NCBI GenBank assembly: GCA_963931255.1
Contig: OZ006972.1
Span: 1,798,001 to 1,862,000 of the forward strand
DNA length: 64,000 nt
Direction of reading: 5' to 3'
DNA from: CALUVN01 sp944323595
GTDB lineage: Bacteria; Cyanobacteriota; Vampirovibrionia; Gastranaerophilales; Gastranaerophilaceae
The notes under the pieces were generated by a model. The model had not been told where the DNA came from and searched no databases. It saw only the letters and a program-made list of their open reading frames with translations. Made by a program: the position numbers and the translations under genes. Positions 33,731-41,060 of this stretch are shown here, one piece after another. Positions within the stretch are counted from its first letter, which is position 1; the number at the start of each line of letters is the position of its first letter.

Positions 33731-34417
33731 ATGAGTACGATAAACAGATTAAAGAACAAGGTTGTGGTTTCTGTTCAGGCAATGCCGTCAGAGCCGTTGT
33801 ATTTGGAAAAATGTATGGTTGCAATGATGAAGTCTGTTGCCAAAGGCGGTGCAGGCGGACTGAGAGTTGCAGGGGTAAGAGATGTTAAGAATGCGAAACA
33901 TTTGTTTGATATCCCTGTAATCGGGCTGACCAAACCGGATGTTATTCCTGCCAACTGGAAAGAGATAGTCTATATTACTCCTGGGATTAAAGAGGTTGTT
34001 GACCTTGTTAATGCCGGCGCAGATATAATTGCTTTTGACGGAACAATGCGCCCGCGTCCTGACGGCAGCAAACTTGAAGAACTTATTAAATACGTAAAAA
34101 TCAATAACAGAGTTTCTATGGCAGATATTTCCACTGTAGAGGAGGGAATAAATGCTGCTAATGCGGGGGCTGATATTCTTTCAACAACGTTATCAGGTTA
34201 TACACAATTTTCACCGTTAACATCCGAGGGTCCTGACTTTGAACTGTTGGAAAGGCTCGTCAAAGAAACAGATAAACCTGTTGTTCTCGAGGGACGCATC
34301 TGGGAGCCTGAGCAGGTTGACAGAGCTTTTGAACTCGGTGCTCACTGTGTGGTTATCGGGTCTGCTATTACAAGACCTCAGCTGATTACAAAAAGATTTG
34401 TGCAACGCGGCAGGTAA
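33731..34417 (+). CDS. nanE: N-acetylmannosamine-6-phosphate 2-epimerase
   Basis: NanE interconverts ManNAc-6-P and GlcNAc-6-P, feeding sialic-acid- or ManNAc-derived sugar into GlcNAc metabolism. The TIM-barrel signatures include VVSVQAMPSEPLY, GLTKPDV, IIAFDGTMRPRPDG, MADISTVEEG and TTLSGYT. Length of 228 residues is normal. It begins a plus-strand run with a 61-residue gene and a ROK kinase. NanA (lyase) and a sialic-acid transporter are not present in the window, so the source of substrate is unknown. Confidence 0.94.
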   Translation: MSTINRLKNKVVVSVQAMPSEPLYLEKCMVAMMKSVAKGGAGGLRVAGVRDVKNAKHLFDIPVIGLTKPDVIPANWKEIVYITPGIKEVVDLVNAGADIIAFDGTMRPRPDGSKLEELIKYVKINNRVSMADISTVEEGINAANAGADILSTTLSGYTQFSPLTSEGPDFELLERLVKETDKPVVLEGRIWEPEQVDRAFELGAHCVVIGSAITRPQLITKRFVQRGR

Positions 34418-34428
34418 GGATAGGTGTC

Positions 34429-34614
34429 ATGAAAATACGTTTGATGTCAAATTATGATATTGCTAAAAATTTAATCAAAATAATTCTTGATTCTGCTGAG
34501 TATTCAAAGAAAAATGTAAAATCAATGCCAAATGCAAATAAATCTGTTTACACCCCCAGGTCTTTTACAGAATTTGACTCATTTGTAAAAACAACAGAAA
34601 AGGCCGGTAAGTAG
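34429..34614 (+). CDS. Small 61-residue protein between nanE and the ROK kinase
   Basis: The basic, soluble protein has no recognised domain (MKIRLMSNYDIAKNLIKII, then SAEYSKKNVKS). ATG follows AGGATAGGTGTC, and its TAG stop directly abuts the ATG of the kinase gene, so the gene is in the operon and translationally coupled. Function unknown. Confidence 0.65.
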   Translation: MKIRLMSNYDIAKNLIKIILDSAEYSKKNVKSMPNANKSVYTPRSFTEFDSFVKTTEKAGK

Positions 34615-35487
34615 ATGAAAAAGGCTCTTGCTATAGATGTAGGCGGTACAAAGATTTATAATACAATCATTAACAATTCGGGCGAAATTTTGTGTGATAT
34701 TGAAAAACATCCGACCCCGAAAACTTTTGCTGAAATTAAATCTCTTTTTCAGAAAATCATAAAAAAATATGAACCTGAAGTTGATGTTATTGCTTTTTCG
34801 ACCTGTGGTGCGGTTAATAATTCCAATACAGGTATTCTCGGGTCAACAGGCAACATCGCAAAAGAATATCCGACAATGGATTTTTCTTCTTTGAGTGCTA
34901 AAAAGGTTTTTGTCGAAAATGATGCCAATTGTGCAGCCTGGGCAGAACATGTAATAGGTGCATCAAAGGGATTTGCGGATTCTGTGATGATTACACTCGG
35001 AACAGGAGTCGGCGGGGGAATTATTGTAGATAACAAACTTATGAAAGGCAAAAACGGCGCTGCCGGTGAAATGCATTTTAAAATGCGTATGGATAAACAT
35101 AGAAAATGTACCTGCGGGGCTTATGATTGTTTTGAAATATACGCCTCAGGCACAGGACTTAGAATTACGGCAGAAGAAATATCCGGCGACAAAAATATTA
35201 CAACATATGATGTTATAGGCGGAAAACAAAAAGGTGATGAATTGATGACGAAAATTTTTAACCGCTGGCAGGAGGATATTATGCTCGGACTGGTCGGGCT
35301 TGCCAATATTTTTGATCCGTCTGTTATTGTACTTTCGGGGTCATTAGCTGAATTTGTTGATACGGATTACCTTACAGTATCTGTTAATTCTCAAATAGTT
35401 ACCACACCTACTGTTGTTAAAAAGGCTGAAGCCGGCAATTATTCCGGCATGATAGGCGCTGCACTCCTCGCACTGGGGGGTGTGTAG
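34615..35487 (+). CDS. ROK-family sugar kinase, probably N-acetylmannosamine kinase
   Basis: ROK kinases phosphorylate sugars such as glucose or ManNAc at C6. Seen here: phosphate-1 motif AIDVGGTKIYNTI; catalytic-aspartate segment VFVENDANCAAW; ATP-site TLGTGVGGGIIV; and the ROK zinc motif with Cys residues CTCGAYDCFE. At 290 residues it is full length. With nanE upstream, ManNAc kinase (NanK) is the natural reading, but a glucokinase or other ROK specificity cannot be excluded from sequence. The zinc motif is close to the ROK pattern though the preceding His is HRK. Confidence 0.88.
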   Translation: MKKALAIDVGGTKIYNTIINNSGEILCDIEKHPTPKTFAEIKSLFQKIIKKYEPEVDVIAFSTCGAVNNSNTGILGSTGNIAKEYPTMDFSSLSAKKVFVENDANCAAWAEHVIGASKGFADSVMITLGTGVGGGIIVDNKLMKGKNGAAGEMHFKMRMDKHRKCTCGAYDCFEIYASGTGLRITAEEISGDKNITTYDVIGGKQKGDELMTKIFNRWQEDIMLGLVGLANIFDPSVIVLSGSLAEFVDTDYLTVSVNSQIVTTPTVVKKAEAGNYSGMIGAALLALGGV

Positions 35488-35489
35488 TT

Positions 35490-35708
35490 ATGGGAAAAGC
35501 TAAGAAGCGAAGTTTACATCTCGGTATTAACGATCAGTTTTCCAGTTTAACCCGCGAAGATGCCGTAAGGATGGTTGTTAAAATGCTTAAACGAGGGGAA
35601 AATGATGTTGTCGGTCTTGTGACACTTTTTGGCTTAACAGCTGAAGAAATCCTTGAGGCCGGCGCAAGTTACGAGTCTGTTTTAGGGCTCGGAGGCATTT
35701 TAAAGTGA
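35490..35708 (+). CDS. Unrecognised 72-residue protein
   Basis: The protein is basic at the N-terminus (GKAKKRSLHL) and helical after that (TREDAVRMVVKMLKRGE, LTAEEILEAGASYESVLGLGG). It starts 2 bases after the ROK kinase and overlaps the UbiA gene by the sequence GTGA, so it is in the same operon. The segment GLVTLFGLTAEEILEAG has a helix-turn-helix-like look, but not enough to call a DNA-binding domain. Confidence 0.6.
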   Translation: MGKAKKRSLHLGINDQFSSLTREDAVRMVVKMLKRGENDVVGLVTLFGLTAEEILEAGASYESVLGLGGILK

Positions 35709-36649
35709 TTAGAAAAATTATTTTCTGGCTGAATAATTCCAGATTGTTTTCCCTGCCAATGACTGTTATGTCGTGGCTTGCGGTATTTTTGTTTGCTTTA
35801 AAGCTGGGCGGAAATATAATAAACGGATTTGTTGCACTTCTGGGGATTGGTGCTGCTCATCTTGCTACAAATCTTTTTGATGATTATGTGGATTATAAGA
35901 AACTCTCGGCATCACCTTGCGGTTTTGAGGGGGCTCCTGCTTCCAAGTGCTCGTATATCAGATGCGGCGATGCTACTATTAACGAGTTATTAGCTGCTGT
36001 CGGAGGATTTCTTCTTGTCGCTTTTTTATGCGGTCTGTATTTGACATTCGTTTGCGGGATTGAAGTTCCTTTATTAGCGTTTTTAGGGCTTGTGATTGTT
36101 CTTTTATATCCTTTTCTTTCCGCTCGAGGATTTAGTGAAGCTGCTGTTGCTTTGGCATTTGGACCGCTGCTTTTTGAAGGTGTTTATTTTGTTATGTGCG
36201 GAAGTTTTTCCGGTTTTGTATTTCTGCTTTCTGCGGCTATTGTTATTTTCACGGTTATACTGCTATATGTTCATACTTTACTTGATTTTGACGGTGACAG
36301 GGCGGCAGGTAAAAAAACTTTTTGTTTAAAATTCGGTGATAAGTTCTGGGCGCTTAAATTCCTCGGAGTGTTACTCATTTTCGGCTATATTTCTGCTCTT
36401 GCTCTTGTGTTTTTCAGCGGAAATTATTATTTTTGGCTTACGTGGGTTACAATACCTTATGCTATTCAACTTTACGGCGCGATATATTCATATAATACTG
36501 ATAAAAATTCACTGCCTCGTATTTCATATCTGAATTTTCCGATGGAAAAAGTTGCGACTCCGGCTTTTCATCAGCGGCTCTTTCTTGCAAGAAATTTAAT
36601 GATTTATTTTTCTATTCTTGTGTGTTTAGCCATTGTACTCTCTAATTAA
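35705..36649 (+). CDS. UbiA-family prenyltransferase
   Basis: This integral membrane protein (314 residues, about eight to nine helices) has the two aspartate-rich motifs of UbiA enzymes: NLFDDYVDYKK near residue 55 and LLDFDGDRAAGKKT near residue 195. These enzymes join a polyprenyl diphosphate to an aromatic or other acceptor (quinone, heme or lipid synthesis). The acceptor cannot be told; no other quinone or heme gene lies here. It begins at GTG, coupled by 4 bases to the preceding small gene. The position between sugar genes and lysA does not point to a pathway. Confidence 0.85.
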   Translation: MIRKIIFWLNNSRLFSLPMTVMSWLAVFLFALKLGGNIINGFVALLGIGAAHLATNLFDDYVDYKKLSASPCGFEGAPASKCSYIRCGDATINELLAAVGGFLLVAFLCGLYLTFVCGIEVPLLAFLGLVIVLLYPFLSARGFSEAAVALAFGPLLFEGVYFVMCGSFSGFVFLLSAAIVIFTVILLYVHTLLDFDGDRAAGKKTFCLKFGDKFWALKFLGVLLIFGYISALALVFFSGNYYFWLTWVTIPYAIQLYGAIYSYNTDKNSLPRISYLNFPMEKVATPAFHQRLFLARNLMIYFSILVCLAIVLSN

Positions 36650-36661
36650 TTGTGATACAAT
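36633..36661 (+). promoter_or_regulatory. Promoter of lysA
   Basis: TTGTAC and TACAAT are separated by 17 bases. The -35 box lies inside the end of the UbiA gene, and the -10 ends 35 bases before the lysA ATG. Confidence 0.6.
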
Positions 36662-36696
36662 CATACTGTAAGAGACAGAGCATTTAGGGGCGTTTA

Positions 36697-38034
36697 ATGT
36701 ATAAAAATTCTACAAATCAATTGTTAAAACCAGTCACTGCAAAAGTAAATGACAGCGGCAATCTTGAAATCGGCGGGTGTGATACGGTTGAATTAGTTGA
36801 AAAGTACGGTTCTCCACTTTATGTTATGGATGAAGTTACGCTCAGAAATGTCTGCCGTGATTACAAAGACGCCTTTTCAAAATACCCGAAAGTAAATATG
36901 ATGTTTGCGTCTAAGGCACTGTCTACAATGGCAATTTCATCAATTTTGATTTCTGAGGGATTTGGTTTTGATGTTGTTTCTGCCGGTGAAATTTATACTG
37001 TTTATAAAGCAGGTGCTGATATGAATAAGGTGCTTTTTAACGGAAATAACAAGTCTTTTGATGAATTGTCGCTTGCAATTGAACTCGGTGTAGGCAGAAT
37101 TTCCGTTGACAATTTTTTTGAGCTTTCACTTCTTAATGAAATTGCAAAATCCCATAATAAAACGGTTGATATCCTTTTGAGAATAACTCCGGGTATCGAA
37201 TGCCATACTCACGAATATATTCAGACAGGGCACCTTGATTCAAAATTCGGGTTTGACCTTACTCAAATTGATGAAGCCGTTGAGCTTATTTTAAGTGAGT
37301 ATACAAATTTGAAACTCCACGGTCTTCACGCTCATATCGGCTCTCAAATTTTTGAAACAAAAGTTTATCACGATGAAATTGAGATTCTTGTTAGAGAAAT
37401 AAAACGCCTTGATGATAAATTTGCTTTGAAACTCGATGAAATTAATATCGGCGGCGGGCTGGGCGTTAAATATACTGAAAAAGATGTTCCTCCGTCCGCA
37501 TTTGAAATTGCTGATGTTATTCTTGAGTCTTTAAATAGTGCCATTGCTAAATATGAAATTGAGGCGCCGGCATTATTTATTGAACCCGGCAGGAGTATAG
37601 TTTCTACAGCCGGAGTTACTCTCTATACTATCGGCAGTTCAAAACAGGTGCCTAAAGGTAAAAAGTATATTGCTGTTGACGGCGGAATGGCAGACAATCC
37701 CCGCCCGAGTATGTATCAGGCTGAATACAGTGCTGTAATTGCCAATAAACCTGAGCAAAATCCTGATACAAAAGTTACAGTTGCCGGTAGGTTCTGTGAA
37801 TCAGGTGATATTTTAATCAGTGATATTTTACTGCCGGAACCTGATGAGGGTGACATATTATGCGTTTTTAATACAGGTGCTTATAATTATTCAATGGCAT
37901 CTAACTACAATCGTGTACAAAAATGCGCAATGGTACTTGTAAATAATTCTCAATCTGATATTATTATTAATAGAGAGACATTGGACGACATTATCTCGCA
38001 TGATGTTATTCCGGATAGGTTAAAAATCAAATGA
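36697..38034 (+). CDS. lysA: Diaminopimelate decarboxylase
   Basis: The PLP enzyme makes lysine from meso-diaminopimelate. The PLP-lysine segment is MMFASKALST, followed by the barrel signatures GFGFDVVSAGEI, HAHIGSQI, INIGGGLGV, the EPGRSIV loop and the C-terminal FCESGDILI with YNYSMASNYN. The length of 445 residues is normal. ATG follows TTAGGGGCGTTTA. The stop overlaps the start of cdaA (ATGA). A lysA-cdaA neighbourhood is known from Cyanobacteria. Confidence 0.96.
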   Translation: MYKNSTNQLLKPVTAKVNDSGNLEIGGCDTVELVEKYGSPLYVMDEVTLRNVCRDYKDAFSKYPKVNMMFASKALSTMAISSILISEGFGFDVVSAGEIYTVYKAGADMNKVLFNGNNKSFDELSLAIELGVGRISVDNFFELSLLNEIAKSHNKTVDILLRITPGIECHTHEYIQTGHLDSKFGFDLTQIDEAVELILSEYTNLKLHGLHAHIGSQIFETKVYHDEIEILVREIKRLDDKFALKLDEINIGGGLGVKYTEKDVPPSAFEIADVILESLNSAIAKYEIEAPALFIEPGRSIVSTAGVTLYTIGSSKQVPKGKKYIAVDGGMADNPRPSMYQAEYSAVIANKPEQNPDTKVTVAGRFCESGDILISDILLPEPDEGDILCVFNTGAYNYSMASNYNRVQKCAMVLVNNSQSDIIINRETLDDIISHDVIPDRLKIK

Positions 38035-38948
38035 TAGATTCAATTTTAGCATATATACAGAGCCAGATTGGCGCAATGGATTTCTCTTTTAGTTGGACTA
38101 ATTTTATTGAGATTGCCATTATTGTTGCCTTGCTTTATGCTACGTATATTAAATTTATCAGAAATACCCAGTCTGAAAAGATTGTTAAAGGTGCATTTTT
38201 CCTTGTATTTTTGTGGATTTTTAGTGAGATATTAATCAGATTTGATTTAAAAATTATCGGTTTGTTCCTCAAATCTATCGTTACATTGATTTCTTTAAGT
38301 TTGATTGTTATATTCCAGCCGGAGTTGAGAAAATTTTTAGTGTTTCTTGGGCAGGTTGATTTCATCAGCCGCGCATTTTCAACTAATCATAACAACTCTA
38401 AAAAGGACGATTCTATTGATGTCGTGAAAGAACTTATTGAATCTGTCAAGTATCTTTCTAAAACACATACAGGTGCTTTGATTGTTTTTGATAAAGATAA
38501 TGCAGCAACTTCATATTCAGATGTTGGTACAAAATTAAATGCAGATGTTTCAACTGAATTGATTTTGACAATCTTTCACCCGAATACGCCGCTGCACGAC
38601 GGCGCTGTTGTTATAAACGGTGATAAAATTGTTGCGGCAGGTGTTTTACTTCCGTTAACAGAAGACCCTAAACTCAGCTGGAAATACGGAACAAGACACA
38701 GAGCTGCAATCGGAATGTCTGAAAGCAGCGATGCTGCCTGTCTGGTTGTTTCAGAAGAAACAGGTGATGTTTCTATGTCTTTGGATGGTACTCTAAAAAA
38801 ATATGATGACCTTATTACTCTAAAAAATGATTTGGAAAATCTTTTGGGCTACGACAAAGACGAAGAAGATGATAAAAAAACAATATTTAAAATAAATAAT
38901 TTTATTACTATCAAAAAAAATACAAATTCTACAAAAGGTAAGGTTTAA
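38031..38948 (+). CDS. cdaA: Diadenylate cyclase CdaA (makes c-di-AMP)
   Basis: CdaA/DacA condenses two ATP to c-di-AMP, a messenger for osmotic, potassium and cell-wall control. Three N-terminal transmembrane helices (to about residue 95) precede the DAC domain, whose active motifs are LHDGAVVING and KYGTRHRAAIG. The length is normal for CdaA plus a charged C-terminal tail (KDEEDDKKTI). It is coupled to lysA. No CdaR-like regulator gene follows. A matching phosphodiesterase, PgpH, is encoded at 45333. Confidence 0.95.
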   Translation: MIDSILAYIQSQIGAMDFSFSWTNFIEIAIIVALLYATYIKFIRNTQSEKIVKGAFFLVFLWIFSEILIRFDLKIIGLFLKSIVTLISLSLIVIFQPELRKFLVFLGQVDFISRAFSTNHNNSKKDDSIDVVKELIESVKYLSKTHTGALIVFDKDNAATSYSDVGTKLNADVSTELILTIFHPNTPLHDGAVVINGDKIVAAGVLLPLTEDPKLSWKYGTRHRAAIGMSESSDAACLVVSEETGDVSMSLDGTLKKYDDLITLKNDLENLLGYDKDEEDDKKTIFKINNFITIKKNTNSTKGKV

Positions 38949-38950
38949 TT

Positions 38951-39823
38951 ATGCCGGAACGGGAAATATCCTTTAAAAGTTTATTTTTCAGAGTTATTAA
39001 GCGGCTGTTTTTCTTAACATTAGGCGCTGTTATTGCTGCTTTTGCTCTTGAGGGATTTTTGGTTCCTAATAATATTATAGACGGCGGTGTTATAGGTTTG
39101 TCTATGATTGCCAGTTATATTACCAAGTATAATCTCGGGCTTTTGATATTTCTTTTTAATTTGCCTTTTATATGTCTTGCTTTTACTAAAATGGGAAAAC
39201 AATTTGTATTACAAACATTTTACGCGAACATTATTCTTTCTCTTGCCGTAAATATGTTTCATGCCCATCTTGTGACAGCAGATTTACTTCTTGCAACTGT
39301 ATTTGGAGGGCTTATTTTAGGTACGGGTGTAGGTATTGTTCTTAAAAGTGAAGGTTCTTTGGACGGTACTGAAATTATGTCGTTATTCCTTTCCAAAAAG
39401 TTTGGTTTTTCTGTCGGTGAGATTATTATGTCAATTAACCTGCTTGTTTACATGCTTTGCGGTTTTGTCTTCACCTGGGAACGCGCGATGTATTCTATAT
39501 TGACGTATATAATTGCATCTAAAATGATAGATATTGTACTTGACGGTCTTAACAGTTCTAAATCCGTGCAGGTTATAAGCGACAAAACTTTTGAAATTGG
39601 ACGGGAACTGGTTGAAAATCTTGACATAAGCGTTACTTATATGCGAGGAAAAGGCGGATATTCAGGGTTGGATAAAGATATTATTTATTGCGTTGTTTCT
39701 CGTCTTGAGCTTTCTAAAATGAAAGAGGTTATAAAAAGTATTGACCCGAATGCCTTTATGGCAATTATTGATGTCCATGAGGCTTACGGGGCACGTTTGA
39801 AAAAGAAATTGGTTAAATTTTAA
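38951..39823 (+). CDS. YitT-family membrane protein
   Basis: The 290-residue protein has the YitT layout: five or so membrane helices with the N-terminal signature ALEGFLVPNNIIDGGVIGLS, then a GSLDGTEIM loop, and a C-terminal cytoplasmic DUF2179 domain (YMRGKGGYSG and VVSRLELSKM). YitT proteins are suspected transporters, but the substrate is unsettled. It begins 3 bases after cdaA, so it is in the same operon; a link to c-di-AMP-controlled transport is plausible but unproved. Confidence 0.9.
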   Translation: MPEREISFKSLFFRVIKRLFFLTLGAVIAAFALEGFLVPNNIIDGGVIGLSMIASYITKYNLGLLIFLFNLPFICLAFTKMGKQFVLQTFYANIILSLAVNMFHAHLVTADLLLATVFGGLILGTGVGIVLKSEGSLDGTEIMSLFLSKKFGFSVGEIIMSINLLVYMLCGFVFTWERAMYSILTYIIASKMIDIVLDGLNSSKSVQVISDKTFEIGRELVENLDISVTYMRGKGGYSGLDKDIIYCVVSRLELSKMKEVIKSIDPNAFMAIIDVHEAYGARLKKKLVKF

Positions 39824-39827
39824 GATA

Positions 39828-39856
39828 TAGACAATTTATGGAAAATGTATTATAGT
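39828..39856 (+). promoter_or_regulatory. Candidate promoter for the 115-residue gene
   Basis: TAGACA and TATAGT are separated by 17 bases, with the -10 box 27 bases before the ATG at 39884. Confidence 0.5.
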
Positions 39857-39883
39857 ATATAACATAAGTATAAGGATATAAGT

Positions 39884-40231
39884 ATGGCAAAAAATATTGA
39901 TACAGTACCTATAGAGGTTAGCATTCTGACAGTTGATCATGATATTAAAGGTATCGTGCATGTTTCTAAATATACAAATACAAATCGTGAATTGACAGAT
40001 TTGCTTAATGATAAAGAGCGACGCTTTCTTGCTGTTACTAATGCGGAAATTTATCCGAAAAATTCTAACCAGCCTCCAAGACGCTATAATTTTCTTGAAA
40101 TACATATGGACTATGTTTTGATGGTTCACCCGTCAGCTCAGGCTGTGTTCAGAGATTCCGGTAAAACTCAGGAAGATGTTGCAAGATTCAGAGATTTAAG
40201 ATTAAAACTAAATCAAACTAAACCGTTTTAA
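39884..40231 (+). CDS. Unrecognised 115-residue soluble protein
   Basis: The protein looks like a mostly beta-strand small domain (VPIEVSILTVDHDIKGIVHVS, RRFLAVTNAEIYPK, NFLEIHMDYVLMVHP). I do not recognise a named family. ATG follows AAGGATATAAGT. It has its own promoter candidate and a strong terminator, so it is a monocistronic gene. Confidence 0.78.
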   Translation: MAKNIDTVPIEVSILTVDHDIKGIVHVSKYTNTNRELTDLLNDKERRFLAVTNAEIYPKNSNQPPRRYNFLEIHMDYVLMVHPSAQAVFRDSGKTQEDVARFRDLRLKLNQTKPF

Positions 40232-40243
40232 TAACATAAAATC

Positions 40244-40274
40244 AAAGAGCCTTAAAAGTAAGGCTCTTTTTTTA
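40244..40274 (+). terminator. Rho-independent terminator
   Basis: AAAGAGCCTTA and TAAGGCTCTTT form an 11-bp perfect stem around AAAG, followed by a T-run. It lies between convergent genes and A-runs precede it, so it may act both ways. Confidence 0.9.
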
Positions 40275-40286
40275 TGTATGATATCC

Positions 40287-41060
40287 TTATGCTGCTGTAT
40301 CTTTTTTAATTCCAAATTTGTTCAGTAACTTTGTAGATGCTTGAGTTGCTTTGTCAGAAAGTTTTGCTGCCGGAATATAAGTATTATATGTGTTTCTTGT
40401 ATCTTTATGTACAGGTTCCGGTTTGTCATTTCTGCACATCCATGCTTTTGCTTTATCTGCCAGCGGAGTTGCTATAAACGGTACTATGATACGTTTTGCA
40501 ACGATTGTTGAAGCTGCTAATCCTACAAGGTGTCCGAAAACCGCATTCATATCTTTTTCAATCTGATTGTATGCGGTGTGGAATTTTTTCCCGGGAACTT
40601 TACCATTGATTTTATCCTGATGGGATAAGATTTCCATATTACTTTTCTTTGCGGCTCTGCTGAAAGTTTTTCCAAATAAAGCATTAAACATTTTTTTCTG
40701 TACCGCCGGTCTGGATATAGTGAAGTACATACCAAGCTGCGTTAATATCATTAATCCGCCGTTTGTTAAATCCAGTGCAGCAACGAATTTTCTCTTGTCT
40801 TCAGGTATTTTATCATTGTGCAAACTTTGTTTTACATATAAATAGCATCCGTATCCGTCTTTTAAAACAATAGAACCTACTCCGATGCCTGTTATTATAT
40901 TCATTTTTTCTTGCTGGTATGCATCACAGATGCTATCCATAAATTTGGCATTTGAAAGAGCTTTCAGCGGCTTTTTAATCCCGTAGTTAAGGGCGGTATT
41001 TCCGGCTTGTCTTACTCCTGTAATGATTGTATTAACGGTCGCTCCTATCGGTTTAATCAT
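40287..41060 (-). CDS. Unrecognised membrane-associated protein
   Basis: The 257-residue protein has moderately hydrophobic segments (NIITGIGVGSIVLKDGYG, LTNGGLMILTQLGMYFTI, HLVGLAASTIVAKRIIVPF) separated by basic loops (KKMFNALFGKTFSRAAKKS). No family recognised. Its ATG overlaps the stop of the 41057 gene by 4 bases (ATGA), so the two are made together. The style (Lys-rich, glycine-rich hydrophobic patches) is like the genes at 6552 and 24959. Confidence 0.75.
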   Translation of the reverse strand: MIKPIGATVNTIITGVRQAGNTALNYGIKKPLKALSNAKFMDSICDAYQQEKMNIITGIGVGSIVLKDGYGCYLYVKQSLHNDKIPEDKRKFVAALDLTNGGLMILTQLGMYFTISRPAVQKKMFNALFGKTFSRAAKKSNMEILSHQDKINGKVPGKKFHTAYNQIEKDMNAVFGHLVGLAASTIVAKRIIVPFIATPLADKAKAWMCRNDKPEPVHKDTRNTYNTYIPAAKLSDKATQASTKLLNKFGIKKDTAA

